From the NCBI RefSeq assembly GCF_000308455.1, contig NZ_BAFP01000032.1, positions 1 to 64,000 on the forward strand: a stretch of 64,000 bases of DNA. Reading direction: 5' to 3'. A program made the translations under genes and the position numbers. The stretch is from Nocardia abscessus NBRC 100374 (GTDB lineage Bacteria; Actinomycetota; Actinomycetes; Mycobacteriales; Mycobacteriaceae). Each line of letters opens with the position of its first letter. The first letter of the stretch is position 1. Below are positions 53,096-60,194 of the stretch, piece after piece. Under the pieces are notes generated by a model, which saw only the letters and a program-made list of their open reading frames with translations, was not told the DNA's origin and did not search any database.

Positions 53096-53535
53096 GTACG
53101 TTCCTGTGGTTCGACGGCCAGGCCGAGCAGGCCGCCGACCACTACACGGGGCTGATCGCGGACTCCGAGATCCTCGACGTACAGCGCGCCGCGGACGGTC
53201 GCGCGACCACCGTCACCTTCGAACTGGCCGGACAGCGGTACATCGCCTACAACGGTGGACCGCAGTTCGCCTTCACCGGAGCGCTCTCGATGTACGTCGA
53301 CTGCGATACGCAGGAGGAGGTGGACATCGTGTGGGCGGGCCTCACCGATGGCGGCCACGAAGGGCCGGGCGGTTCACTGACCGACCGTTTCGGCGTGACC
53401 TGGCAGGTCATTCCGAAAGCTCTGGGTGAGCTGCTGGGCAGTGCCGAACCGGACGCGGCCGAACGGATTCTGACCGCGGTGCACGGCATGACGAAGATCG
53501 AAATCCGAGGCTTGCTCGCGGCGCGCGGCCGTTGA
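53086..53535 (+). CDS. PhnB-like VOC superfamily protein
   Basis: A 149-residue protein of the 3-demethylubiquinone methyltransferase-like/PhnB group within the vicinal-oxygen-chelate fold: VSTFLWFDGQAEQAADHY at the start, FELAGQRYIAYNGGPQFAFT in the middle and GSLTDRFGVTWQVIPK near the end. Such proteins bind or modify small ligands; no metal site can be assigned with confidence. Its ATG lies inside the 3' end of the monooxygenase gene, so the two are coupled and probably act on the same compound. Confidence 0.85.
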   Translation: MRVSTFLWFDGQAEQAADHYTGLIADSEILDVQRAADGRATTVTFELAGQRYIAYNGGPQFAFTGALSMYVDCDTQEEVDIVWAGLTDGGHEGPGGSLTDRFGVTWQVIPKALGELLGSAEPDAAERILTAVHGMTKIEIRGLLAARGR

Positions 53536-53578
53536 GACCGGCTTCGGGGTGCGGTGCAGGACGGTTGTCCTGGGCCGG

Positions 53579-53863
53579 TCAGGAGACCAAGTCCGCGTAC
53601 TCCCGGTGTTCGGCGATGTACTTCTCCACGTACCAGCAGGTGGGGATGACGGAGAACCCGTCGGCGCGGGAGTCGTCGAGGGCGAATCCGACGACCTGGG
53701 CGGCTACTCCCCGGCCCCGGAATTCGGGGAAGGTCATGGTGTGGTGGAAGTCGCGGACTTTGGGATTCTCGCGTTCGGCGTAGTCGGCGTACCCGGCGAG
53801 GGTGTCGTCGATGTAGATCTCGAAACGGGTGTCGGCGACGTTGTGCTCGAGCCTGGTCGTCAT
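53579..53863 (-). CDS. Small GNAT-like N-acetyltransferase (YjdJ type)
   Basis: A 94-residue minimal GNAT-fold protein: FEIYIDDTLAGYADY, then the acetyl-CoA loop FPEFRGRGVAAQVVGFAL (RGRGVA, about 48-53), and PTCWYVEKYIAEH with the conserved cysteine and C-terminal tyrosine region. Proteins of this size and pattern are common in actinobacteria; the acceptor is unknown. It is convergent with the PhnB-like gene. Start ATG at MTTRLEHN. Confidence 0.85.
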   Translation of the reverse strand: MTTRLEHNVADTRFEIYIDDTLAGYADYAERENPKVRDFHHTMTFPEFRGRGVAAQVVGFALDDSRADGFSVIPTCWYVEKYIAEHREYADLVS

Positions 53864-53909
53864 GTTCGGGTAGAACTCCTTGTCGGCGGGGTATGTTCCG
53901 TTGCGGCGG

Positions 53910-55268
53910 TCACAGGATCGCGCCGGGGTTGAGGATGCCGTCGGGATCGAGCGCGTCCTTGATGCGCCGGGTCAGGGCCATCACGTCGGGGCCGAGCTGA
54001 TCGGGCAGCCACGCCTTCTTCAATCGTCCGACGCCGTGCTCACCGGTGATGGTGCCGCCGAGGGCGATGGCCAGATCCATGATCTCGCCGAAAGCGCGGT
54101 GCGCCCGCGCGGTGAGGTCCGCGTCGGCAGGGTCGTGCACGATCAACGGGTGGGTGTTGCCGTCGCCCGCGTGCGCGATCACCGACACCGTCACCGCGTT
54201 GCGTTCGGCGATCTCGGCGATGCCGGTCACCAGCTCGCCGAGCCGGGGCAGCGGCACGCCGACGTCCTCGAGCAGCAGCGGCCCGAGTTTCTCCACGGCG
54301 GGAATCGCGAAACGCCGTGCGGCCGCGAATGCCTCGCCCTCGCTGGGGTCCTCGGTGTGGAAAACCTCTGTCGCGCCTGCCTTCTCGCAGGCCGCCGCCA
54401 TGATCTCGGCCTCGCGCCTGGCGAATTCGCCGGGTGCGTCGGAACGCGCGACCAGCAGCGCGGCCGCCTGCCGGTCCAGACCCATGCGCAACTCGTCTTC
54501 CACGGCGTTGATCGACACCGAGTCCATGAACTCGAGCATCGACGGCCGCAGTTCACCGGTGATCGTCAGGATCGCCTCGGTGGCCGCGGTGAGCGTGGCG
54601 AAGCTCGCGACGACCGTGCTCTGCGGCGGTTGCGCGGGCAGCAGGCGCAGGGTGAGCTCCGTGATCACCCCGAGCGTGCCCTCGCTGCCGACGAACAGTT
54701 TGGTCAGCGACAACCCGGCCGAGTCCTTCAAACGCGGGCCGCCGAGCCGCACGACGGCGCCATCGGCGAGCACGACCTGCATCCCGAGCACGTAATCGGT
54801 GGTCACGCCGTACTTGACGCAGCACAGCCCGCCCGCGTTGGTCGCGGCGTTGCCGCCGATCGAACAGATCTCGAACGAGGACGGGTCGGGCGGGTACCAC
54901 AGACCGTGCTCCGCGACCGCGCGCTTGACCTCGGCGTTCAGCAGTCCCGGCTGCACCACCGCGGTCCGCGTCACCGGATCGACGGAGATCTCGCGCATCC
55001 GCTCGGTGGTCAGCACGATCGCTCCGTCGACGGCGGTCGCGCCGCCGGACAGCCCGGAACCGGCTCCGCGTGGGATCACCGGGACGCGGTGCGCGGTGGC
55101 CCACCGCAGCGTCGCGGCCACGTCTTCGGTGCTGGTGGCACGCACCACGGCCAGGGGGGTGCCCGCGTCGGGGTCGCGCGCCCAGTCCTGCCGGTAGCCG
55201 GCGATCAGGTCGGCGTCGGTGAGCACCGTGCCGTCGGGAAGAGCCGCGATCAGGTCATGCAGGTCCAC
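53910..55268 (-). CDS. FAD-linked oxidase, glycolate/D-lactate dehydrogenase (GlcD) type
   Basis: A 452-residue flavoprotein of the vanillyl-alcohol oxidase fold. FAD-binding features: VPVIPRGAGSGLSGGAT (about 67-83), PPDPSSFEICSIGGNAATNAGG in shorter recognisable parts such as SIGGNAATNAGG, and LFVGSEGTLGVIT. The C-terminal FAD-oxidase domain has IAHAGDGNTHP and GTITGEHGVGRLKK. It oxidises a 2-hydroxy acid such as glycolate or D-lactate. The GTG start was chosen because TAGCGT lies seven bases before it; another GTG nine bases upstream precedes nothing useful. No glcE or glcF subunit genes are adjacent, so it may act alone. Confidence 0.88.
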   Translation of the reverse strand: MDLHDLIAALPDGTVLTDADLIAGYRQDWARDPDAGTPLAVVRATSTEDVAATLRWATAHRVPVIPRGAGSGLSGGATAVDGAIVLTTERMREISVDPVTRTAVVQPGLLNAEVKRAVAEHGLWYPPDPSSFEICSIGGNAATNAGGLCCVKYGVTTDYVLGMQVVLADGAVVRLGGPRLKDSAGLSLTKLFVGSEGTLGVITELTLRLLPAQPPQSTVVASFATLTAATEAILTITGELRPSMLEFMDSVSINAVEDELRMGLDRQAAALLVARSDAPGEFARREAEIMAAACEKAGATEVFHTEDPSEGEAFAAARRFAIPAVEKLGPLLLEDVGVPLPRLGELVTGIAEIAERNAVTVSVIAHAGDGNTHPLIVHDPADADLTARAHRAFGEIMDLAIALGGTITGEHGVGRLKKAWLPDQLGPDVMALTRRIKDALDPDGILNPGAIL

Positions 55269-55275
55269 AACCTTC

Positions 55276-55281
55276 ACGCTA
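55276..55281 (-). promoter_or_regulatory. Candidate leaderless -10 box (TAGCGT)
   Basis: On the minus strand TAGCGT ends seven bases before the chosen GTG of the GlcD-type gene. Confidence 0.4.
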
Positions 55282-55323
55282 GCCTCCGGCGCCCGGAATT
55301 TGCTGATCGGCCGACCCCCGCGC

Positions 55324-55590
55324 GTGTGGCAAACGAAAGCCATCGATCCCGACGTGCTGCGCCGGGTGCACGCGGGCGAGCACGAGGAATGGCTGAACGG
55401 GCTGGACCGCTCGGGTGTCTTCGGCAAGGAGGCGCCGGCCGACCTGGCCGACACCTGGCGTCGCGACCCCCGCGAGTTGCTGGAGGCGCTGCCGGCGGAG
55501 GCCGACGACGTCGCGCGGCGACGCTGCCTCGCGGCCTGGTCCGGTTTGGATAACAGCGACGATGGCCCCAGCCGGGCACAGATCAGCTGA
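55324..55590 (+). CDS. Small protein of unknown function
   Basis: An 88-residue, charged protein (AIDPDVLRRVHAGEHEEWLN near the start; DLADTWRRDPRELLEALPAE in the middle; CLAAWSGLDNSDDGP at the end). Third positions are strongly GC-biased, supporting coding. No family recognised and no membrane or signal segment. The GTG start is uncertain and has no clear ribosome site. It is divergent from the GlcD-type gene and lies 60 bases before the GtrA gene. Confidence 0.5.
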   Translation: MWQTKAIDPDVLRRVHAGEHEEWLNGLDRSGVFGKEAPADLADTWRRDPRELLEALPAEADDVARRRCLAAWSGLDNSDDGPSRAQIS

Positions 55591-55650
55591 GCCACCGGCC
55601 GGTCGCCGCCCGCTCATCTGACGGACACCTACCGCTGGCACGCTGATCGC

Positions 55651-56160
55651 GTGCACGAGCTGTCCGAGACCGCCGACACGATCGCCGACCGGTTCACCCA
55701 CTGGTGCGAGGCCGTCATCGGCCGCTTGCCGTTCGGGCTGAATCGTCTTGTCCCGCCGACCTTCCTCGGCTTCGCGCTGATCAACAGCGGCACCTTCGCT
55801 GTCGACTTGGCGCTGCTCACCGTCTTGCACGGTTGGTTCGATCTGCCGATCTGGTTGTCGGTGACCGTGGCCTACGTGTGCGCGTTCGGACTCAGCTTCG
55901 TGCTCAACCGCACGTTCAACTTCCATTCGCACGCGCCGGTCGGCAGGCAGGCCGCGGTGTACGTCGTGGTGGTGATCGTCAACTATCTCGCGTTCATCCT
56001 CGGCGTCGGCAGCGGACTCGCCGCGCTCGGCCTGCAGTATCACGTGTCCCGCTTGCTGGCGGGCGCGTGCGAGGCCGTCTACATGTACAGCGCGATGCGC
56101 TGGGTGGTCTTCCGCCGCTCGGTCGAGCCGAGACCGGAACTGATACCCGGCGCGAACTGA
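55651..56160 (+). CDS. GtrA-family membrane protein
   Basis: A 169-residue protein with four hydrophobic segments: PTFLGFALINSGTFAVDLAL, LSVTVAYVCAFGLSFVLNRTF, VYVVVVIVNYLAFILGVGSG in part, and a last amphipathic end. The FVLNRTFNF motif after the second helix is characteristic. GtrA proteins take part in moving lipid-linked glycosyl groups. It is a second, divergent member of the family in this window and is not next to a glycosyltransferase gene. GTG start. Confidence 0.85.
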   Translation: MHELSETADTIADRFTHWCEAVIGRLPFGLNRLVPPTFLGFALINSGTFAVDLALLTVLHGWFDLPIWLSVTVAYVCAFGLSFVLNRTFNFHSHAPVGRQAAVYVVVVIVNYLAFILGVGSGLAALGLQYHVSRLLAGACEAVYMYSAMRWVVFRRSVEPRPELIPGAN

Positions 56161-56269
56161 GGTGCTGGTCGCGAGCGCCGCTCACCCGCGGCGCGGGCGG
56201 GCACAGCGCGTCATCCGACCGCGCCGTGTTCTCGAGCAGCGCGGGCCGGTCTGCGGCTGCCGACTTCCA

Positions 56270-56920
56270 TCACGGCACAGGATTGATCAGCACTTCGGTG
56301 CGCGGACCGTCGACGACGATCGCGTCGTTGTCGGTCAGCGCCCAGTGCTCGACGCCTTCGGCGCGGTAACGGGCCGCGAGCCGAGTGCAGTGACCGTCGG
56401 GGTCGGTGGCCGAATCGATGTGCGGCACGATGCGGCGATCGACCAATCCCAGCCCGTCCCACCGCGGTTCGATTCCGCAGGCCGGTTCCACCTCGGCCGG
56501 ATCGTCGGCCGACTCCAGGCCGTGCAGGTCCGGGGTCAGCACACAGGCGCCGGCACTGTATCCGGCGTAGACCAGCGCATCGGCGGCGAGCAGCCGGGGG
56601 AGGACCCGGTCCGCGCCGCTGCGGGCGAACTGGGCGCGCAACACGAACGTGTTGCCGCCGCGCACCCACACCAGCGGGAATTCGGTTAGCGTCCGTTCCA
56701 ACTCGGCTTCCTGGCCGACGAACTCGCGCAGGTCGAGCACCTCCGGGGTGTAGCCGAGCTTGCGCAGTGGCGTCATGTCACTGGTCACGGCTCCGGCCCA
56801 CGCTTCCGGCCAGGCGTCGCAGGCATTCGGTATCAGCGCGACCCGGCCGGGCGGGCCGGCGAGTGCCACGAGCCGGTCGTAGTGCGCCCCGAAGCGGTAG
56901 CTGGACAGGAAGAGTCGCAC
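56270..56920 (-). CDS. Peptidase E-like protein (S51 family)
   Basis: A 216-residue protein of the class I glutamine-amidotransferase-like fold. It has VWVRGGNTFVL (about 85), the serine nucleophile elbow YAGYSAGACVL (about 117-127), HIDSATDPDGH, and ALTDNDAIVVDG near the end, all typical of S51 dipeptidase E/cyanophycinase relatives. Aspartyl dipeptides are the known substrates of the family. GTG start six bases downstream of the preceding gene's stop on the same strand, so it is part of an operon with the next two entries. Confidence 0.87.
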   Translation of the reverse strand: MRLFLSSYRFGAHYDRLVALAGPPGRVALIPNACDAWPEAWAGAVTSDMTPLRKLGYTPEVLDLREFVGQEAELERTLTEFPLVWVRGGNTFVLRAQFARSGADRVLPRLLAADALVYAGYSAGACVLTPDLHGLESADDPAEVEPACGIEPRWDGLGLVDRRIVPHIDSATDPDGHCTRLAARYRAEGVEHWALTDNDAIVVDGPRTEVLINPVP

Positions 56921-56926
56921 CGCGGG

Positions 56927-57763
56927 TCAGATGGTGAAGGCCAAGTGGCGGATCAGGCGCTGCCCGAGTTCGCCGTCGCCGTGGATGGTGATCTCGTCCA
57001 AGTGCTCCTCGGCGGTCGTCCGGCCGCCACCGAGCCGCACGAAAAGCCCCGAGTCCAAGCCGATCTCGACGGTGGCCGGTTCGTCGAACGCGTCCACATA
57101 GCTCGCCCGGCCCGCCACCTGGATGCGCAAGGTCGTGGCCAGCGGACCACTCAGCGCGAAGGTGATCCGCGCACCGTCCGGCGCGTCGCCCTTCTTGACC
57201 ACCACGCGCGGGATGCTGCCCGCGAACTCGTCGAACGCCAGCTTGCCGCGTGGCCCGCCTTCCTCGACCGTCACGCCGAGCGCGTCGGCGATGTCGAGTT
57301 CGTGCATCCAGCAGTCGAACAACCGCACCCGCATGAACCTGCCGTAGGTCACCTGCCCGATCGGCGAGACCGTCTCCTTCTCCCATTCGGCGTCACCCAG
57401 CGCGTCGAGCGCCGCACGCCTGCGCTCGACGACCTCGCGATAGCGCTCGAGCAGCCGGGCGCCGGGCAGCGGGCGCAGCCGGTCCACCCAGATCTCGTTG
57501 AGCACCGCGGTCTCGTTGCGCACGTAGGGCAGTGTGCGCACATCGGTCTTGGCCCTGGTCGGGTCGTGCGCGGGCGGGCGATCGCCCAGCAGCCAGGACT
57601 CGGTGCCGATGATGTGGGCGACCACATCGAACACGGTCCAGCCCGGCAGCGGCGACGGAGTGCGCCAGCGGTTCTCGTCCAGCGGAGCGACCAGCGCGTC
57701 GATCGCCTCCCATTGGCGCGACAGCAGGCCGATCAGCGTGGCCCGGTCCAACGTCTCGGTCAT
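56927..57763 (-). CDS. DinB/maleylpyruvate isomerase N-terminal domain protein
   Basis: A 278-residue protein of the actinobacterial mycothiol-dependent-like family. The N-terminal helical bundle has SRQWEAIDALVAPLDENRW, PLPGWTVFDVVAHIIGTE with a metal-ligand histidine, and MRVRLFDCWMHELDIADAL with two more ligand candidates (HELD). The C-terminal domain is SCP2-like (ARITFALSGPLATTLRIQVA). It probably uses mycothiol or binds a metal in a detoxification step (inference). Its ATG overlaps the HIT gene stop as ATGA, so translation is coupled. Confidence 0.85.
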   Translation of the reverse strand: MTETLDRATLIGLLSRQWEAIDALVAPLDENRWRTPSPLPGWTVFDVVAHIIGTESWLLGDRPPAHDPTRAKTDVRTLPYVRNETAVLNEIWVDRLRPLPGARLLERYREVVERRRAALDALGDAEWEKETVSPIGQVTYGRFMRVRLFDCWMHELDIADALGVTVEEGGPRGKLAFDEFAGSIPRVVVKKGDAPDGARITFALSGPLATTLRIQVAGRASYVDAFDEPATVEIGLDSGLFVRLGGGRTTAEEHLDEITIHGDGELGQRLIRHLAFTI

Positions 57764-58221
57764 CCGTCGTTTTCCTTTTCCGGGCCTTCGCCCTCGTTGT
57801 CCAGTGCCGCGATGCCGTCCCGGATGGCCGCGGCGGTGCCGACCGGGTCGTGCTGACGGCGCAGCAGGAATCCCTTGGCGAACCGCAGCGTGTCGCCGTG
57901 CCTGCGCGGGATCACGTGCAGGTGGACGTGCGGGACGGTCTGGAACGCCGCGGTGCCGTCGTTGAGCACCAAGTTGGCGCCGTCGGCGGCGAGGCTGCTG
58001 CGCCGGATCGCCAGCGCGAGCCGATGCCCGGCACGGAAGATCTGCGCGCCGAGTTCGGCGTCGAGATCCTCCAACTCGGCGGCGTGCCGTTTCGGTATGA
58101 CCAGCGTGTGCCCGCGGGCGACCGGCCGGATGTCGAGGAACGCGCAGAGCGTGTCGTCCTCGTACACTTTCGCCGCCGGTGCCTCGCCTGCCACGATGCG
58201 GCAGAAGACGCAGTCGTTCAC
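57760..58221 (-). CDS. HIT-family hydrolase
   Basis: A 153-residue histidine-triad nucleotide hydrolase: CVFCRIVAGEAPAAKVYED at the start, VIPKRHAAELEDL, and the catalytic HVHLHVIPR (about 93-101). The N-terminal CxxC may bind zinc. Family members cleave AMP-lysine or dinucleotide polyphosphates. GTG was chosen because TATGGT ends seven bases before it and because relatives begin right before the CVFC motif; an ATG 12 bases upstream overlaps that box. First gene of a group with the DinB-like and peptidase E-like genes. Confidence 0.9.
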   Translation of the reverse strand: MNDCVFCRIVAGEAPAAKVYEDDTLCAFLDIRPVARGHTLVIPKRHAAELEDLDAELGAQIFRAGHRLALAIRRSSLAADGANLVLNDGTAAFQTVPHVHLHVIPRRHGDTLRFAKGFLLRRQHDPVGTAAAIRDGIAALDNEGEGPEKENDG

Positions 58222-58228
58222 ACGCTGG

Positions 58229-58234
58229 ACCATA
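58229..58234 (-). promoter_or_regulatory. Candidate leaderless -10 box (TATGGT)
   Basis: On the minus strand TATGGT ends seven bases before the chosen HIT GTG. Confidence 0.4.
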
Positions 58235-58570
58235 CGGCGTACGAGCGGAGCGGAACACCCCGGAGCGTCGATCCGCATGACGCGCGTCACGGTGCCGCGA
58301 TCGGCTGATCGGCGTGACCAGGTGCCGAACCTCGAGGTTGGTAACGAACTTCTCCGTACGGTCTTGCCGTGTTCACCTGCAGAGACGACGATCACAGATC
58401 GACAAGGGAAAACGGGCAGACCGGGCGAACAGTGACTCGACGGCGTACGAACTCGCTCCGCGGCGACCGGAGGGCATCCGGCGGATCGGCGCGACTCGTC
58501 CGGCGTGTGTGACGGGCATCTCAGCTACGCTCACCGCGAGCCAGGTACAGTTGCGAGGATTTGGGCGAAC

Positions 58571-58584
58571 TTACTCGACAGTAA
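58571..58584. promoter_or_regulatory. Inverted repeat upstream of the pnt operon
   Basis: TTACT-CGAC-AGTAA is a perfect inverted repeat 58 bases before the pnt start codon, in the only AT-leaning patch of the promoter region. A TetR-type operator is plausible. Confidence 0.5.
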
Positions 58585-58641
58585 CATCGTCTGAGCGTCT
58601 ACCCGTTGCCTGAAGCTCGGTAAGAGAAGGAAGTCTGACAA

Positions 58642-59865
58642 GTGGAGACAACGCAGAGCGTAGGCGATCCATCGCCGCGCGGCGCGCGTGTCGGTGTCGT
58701 TCGCGAATCGAACGCGGGCGAGCGACGTGTCGCTTTGGTGCCGAAGATCATTCCGAGCCTGGTGAAGCAGGGCGTGGAGGTCGTCGTCGAGGCCGGTGCC
58801 GGGCAGGGCGCGCTGATTCCGGATGAAGCCTATGTGGAGGCGGGCGCGTCGATCGGTGATCCGTGGTCGGCCGATGTGGTCGTGAAGGTGGCCCCGCCCA
58901 GTGACGCCGAGGTCGCGAAGCTGTCATCGGGGCAGACGCTGATCGGTTTCCTGGCGCCGCGCAACGCCGAGAATCAGATCGGTGCGTTGCAGTCGGCGGG
59001 GGTGCAAGCGTTCGCGGTGGAGGCGATTCCGCGGATCTCGCGTGCGCAGGTGATGGACGCGTTGTCCTCCCAGGCGAACGTCGCGGGTTATAAGGCGGTA
59101 CTGCTGGCTGCGTCGGAGTCCACGCGGTTCTTCCCGATGCTGACCACGGCGGCGGGCACGGTGAAACCGGCGACGGTGCTGGTGCTCGGTGTCGGCGTCG
59201 CCGGGTTGCAGGCGTTGGCCACGGCCAAGCGTCTCGGTGGGCGCACGACGGGGTATGACGTGCGTCCCGAGGTGGCCGATCAGGTGCGGTCGGTGGGTGC
59301 GCAGTGGCTGGATCTGGGCATCGATGCCGCCGGTGAGGGCGGGTATGCCCGCGAGCTCACCGACGAGGAGAAGGCAAAGCAGCAGCAGGCTTTGGAGGAC
59401 GCGATCAAGGGCTTCGACGTGGTGATCACGACCGCGTTGGTGCCGGGCCGTCCCGCGCCCAGGCTGGTGACAGCCGCGGCGGTGGAGGGCATGAAGCCCG
59501 GCAGTGTGATCGTGGATCTGGCCGGTGAGACCGGCGGCAACTGCGAGCTGACCGAGCCCGGCCAGACCGTGGTGAAGCACGAGGTGACCATCGCCTCGCC
59601 GTTGAATCTGCCCGCCACCATGCCCGAGCACGCCTCGGAGCTGTACTCCAAGAACATCGCGGCGCTGCTGGAGTCGATGCTGGTCGACGGCAAGCTCGCG
59701 CCCGATTTCAGCGACCAGGTGCTGGCGGATTCCTGCGTCACGCGTGCGGCGGCCGACGCGACCGAATCGGCCGGCGCTACCGAGCCGGCGGAGTCGGCTG
59801 AGGAAGCGGAGTCGGCGGAGTCGGCCGAGGTGCAGGACGCGACCGAGGCGAAGGTGGAGAACTGA
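58642..59865 (+). CDS. pntAA: NAD(P) transhydrogenase, alpha subunit part 1 (NAD-binding domain)
   Basis: A 407-residue dI component of the proton-translocating transhydrogenase, which reduces NADP with NADH using the proton gradient. It has GVVRESNAGERRVALVP at the N-terminus in short form (RESNAGERRVALVP), AIPRISRAQVMDALSSQ, and the NAD-binding VLGVGVAGLQALATAKRLGG (about 180-199, in part). The last 40 residues are almost only Ala, Glu and Ser with repeated AESAE, an unusual low-complexity tail. AGAAGGAAG precedes the GTG. The stop overlaps the next start (TGATG). Confidence 0.94.
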   Translation: METTQSVGDPSPRGARVGVVRESNAGERRVALVPKIIPSLVKQGVEVVVEAGAGQGALIPDEAYVEAGASIGDPWSADVVVKVAPPSDAEVAKLSSGQTLIGFLAPRNAENQIGALQSAGVQAFAVEAIPRISRAQVMDALSSQANVAGYKAVLLAASESTRFFPMLTTAAGTVKPATVLVLGVGVAGLQALATAKRLGGRTTGYDVRPEVADQVRSVGAQWLDLGIDAAGEGGYARELTDEEKAKQQQALEDAIKGFDVVITTALVPGRPAPRLVTAAAVEGMKPGSVIVDLAGETGGNCELTEPGQTVVKHEVTIASPLNLPATMPEHASELYSKNIAALLESMLVDGKLAPDFSDQVLADSCVTRAAADATESAGATEPAESAEEAESAESAEVQDATEAKVEN

Positions 59866-60191
59866 TGTATACCGAACTTCTGGCGAATATCGCGATCCTG
59901 GTGCTGTCCGGGTTCGTCGGTTTCGCTGTGATCTCCAAAGTCCCGAACACACTGCACACGCCGTTGATGTCGGGCACCAACGCGATTCACGGCATCGTCG
60001 TGCTGGGCGCGCTGGTCACCCTGGGCAAGATGGACGACCCGTCGATCGGTATCCAGATCATCCTGTTCGTCGCGGTGGTCTTCGGAACCTTGAATGTGGT
60101 GGGTGGTTTCGTGGTCACCGACCGCATGCTGGGCATGTTCAAGGGCAAGAAGCCGGTCGCGACCGGTGACGCCGAGAAGGCGGGGAAGTAA
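59865..60191 (+). CDS. pntAB: NAD(P) transhydrogenase, alpha subunit part 2 (membrane domain)
   Basis: A 108-residue membrane subunit with three hydrophobic helices (about 4-22, 43-58 and 62-85). The conserved VISKVPNTLHTPLMSGTNAI part appears as SKVPNTLHTPLMSGTNAIHG across the first loop. It forms part of the proton channel with PntB. Its ATG overlaps the previous stop by one base and the next gene follows after three bases. Confidence 0.95.
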   Translation: MYTELLANIAILVLSGFVGFAVISKVPNTLHTPLMSGTNAIHGIVVLGALVTLGKMDDPSIGIQIILFVAVVFGTLNVVGGFVVTDRMLGMFKGKKPVATGDAEKAGK

Positions 60192-60194
60192 GCC

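Larger units (their letters stand above)
58222..58641. other. Intergenic region upstream of the transhydrogenase operon
   Basis: About 420 bases between the divergent HIT and pnt genes hold the HIT promoter on one side and the pnt promoter on the other. No supported gene or RNA is seen; the only clear element is the palindrome near 58571. Confidence 0.5.

Noticed and set aside
55278-55595. N-terminal extension of the GlcD-type oxidase
   Set aside because: Ser/Arg-rich and antisense to a small GC-biased plus-strand frame; the leaderless GTG at 55268 fits the family start.
56927-58258. 443-residue reading of the DinB-like gene
   Set aside because: The first 165 codons are the HIT gene in another frame; the ATG at 57763 with ATGA overlap is the real start.
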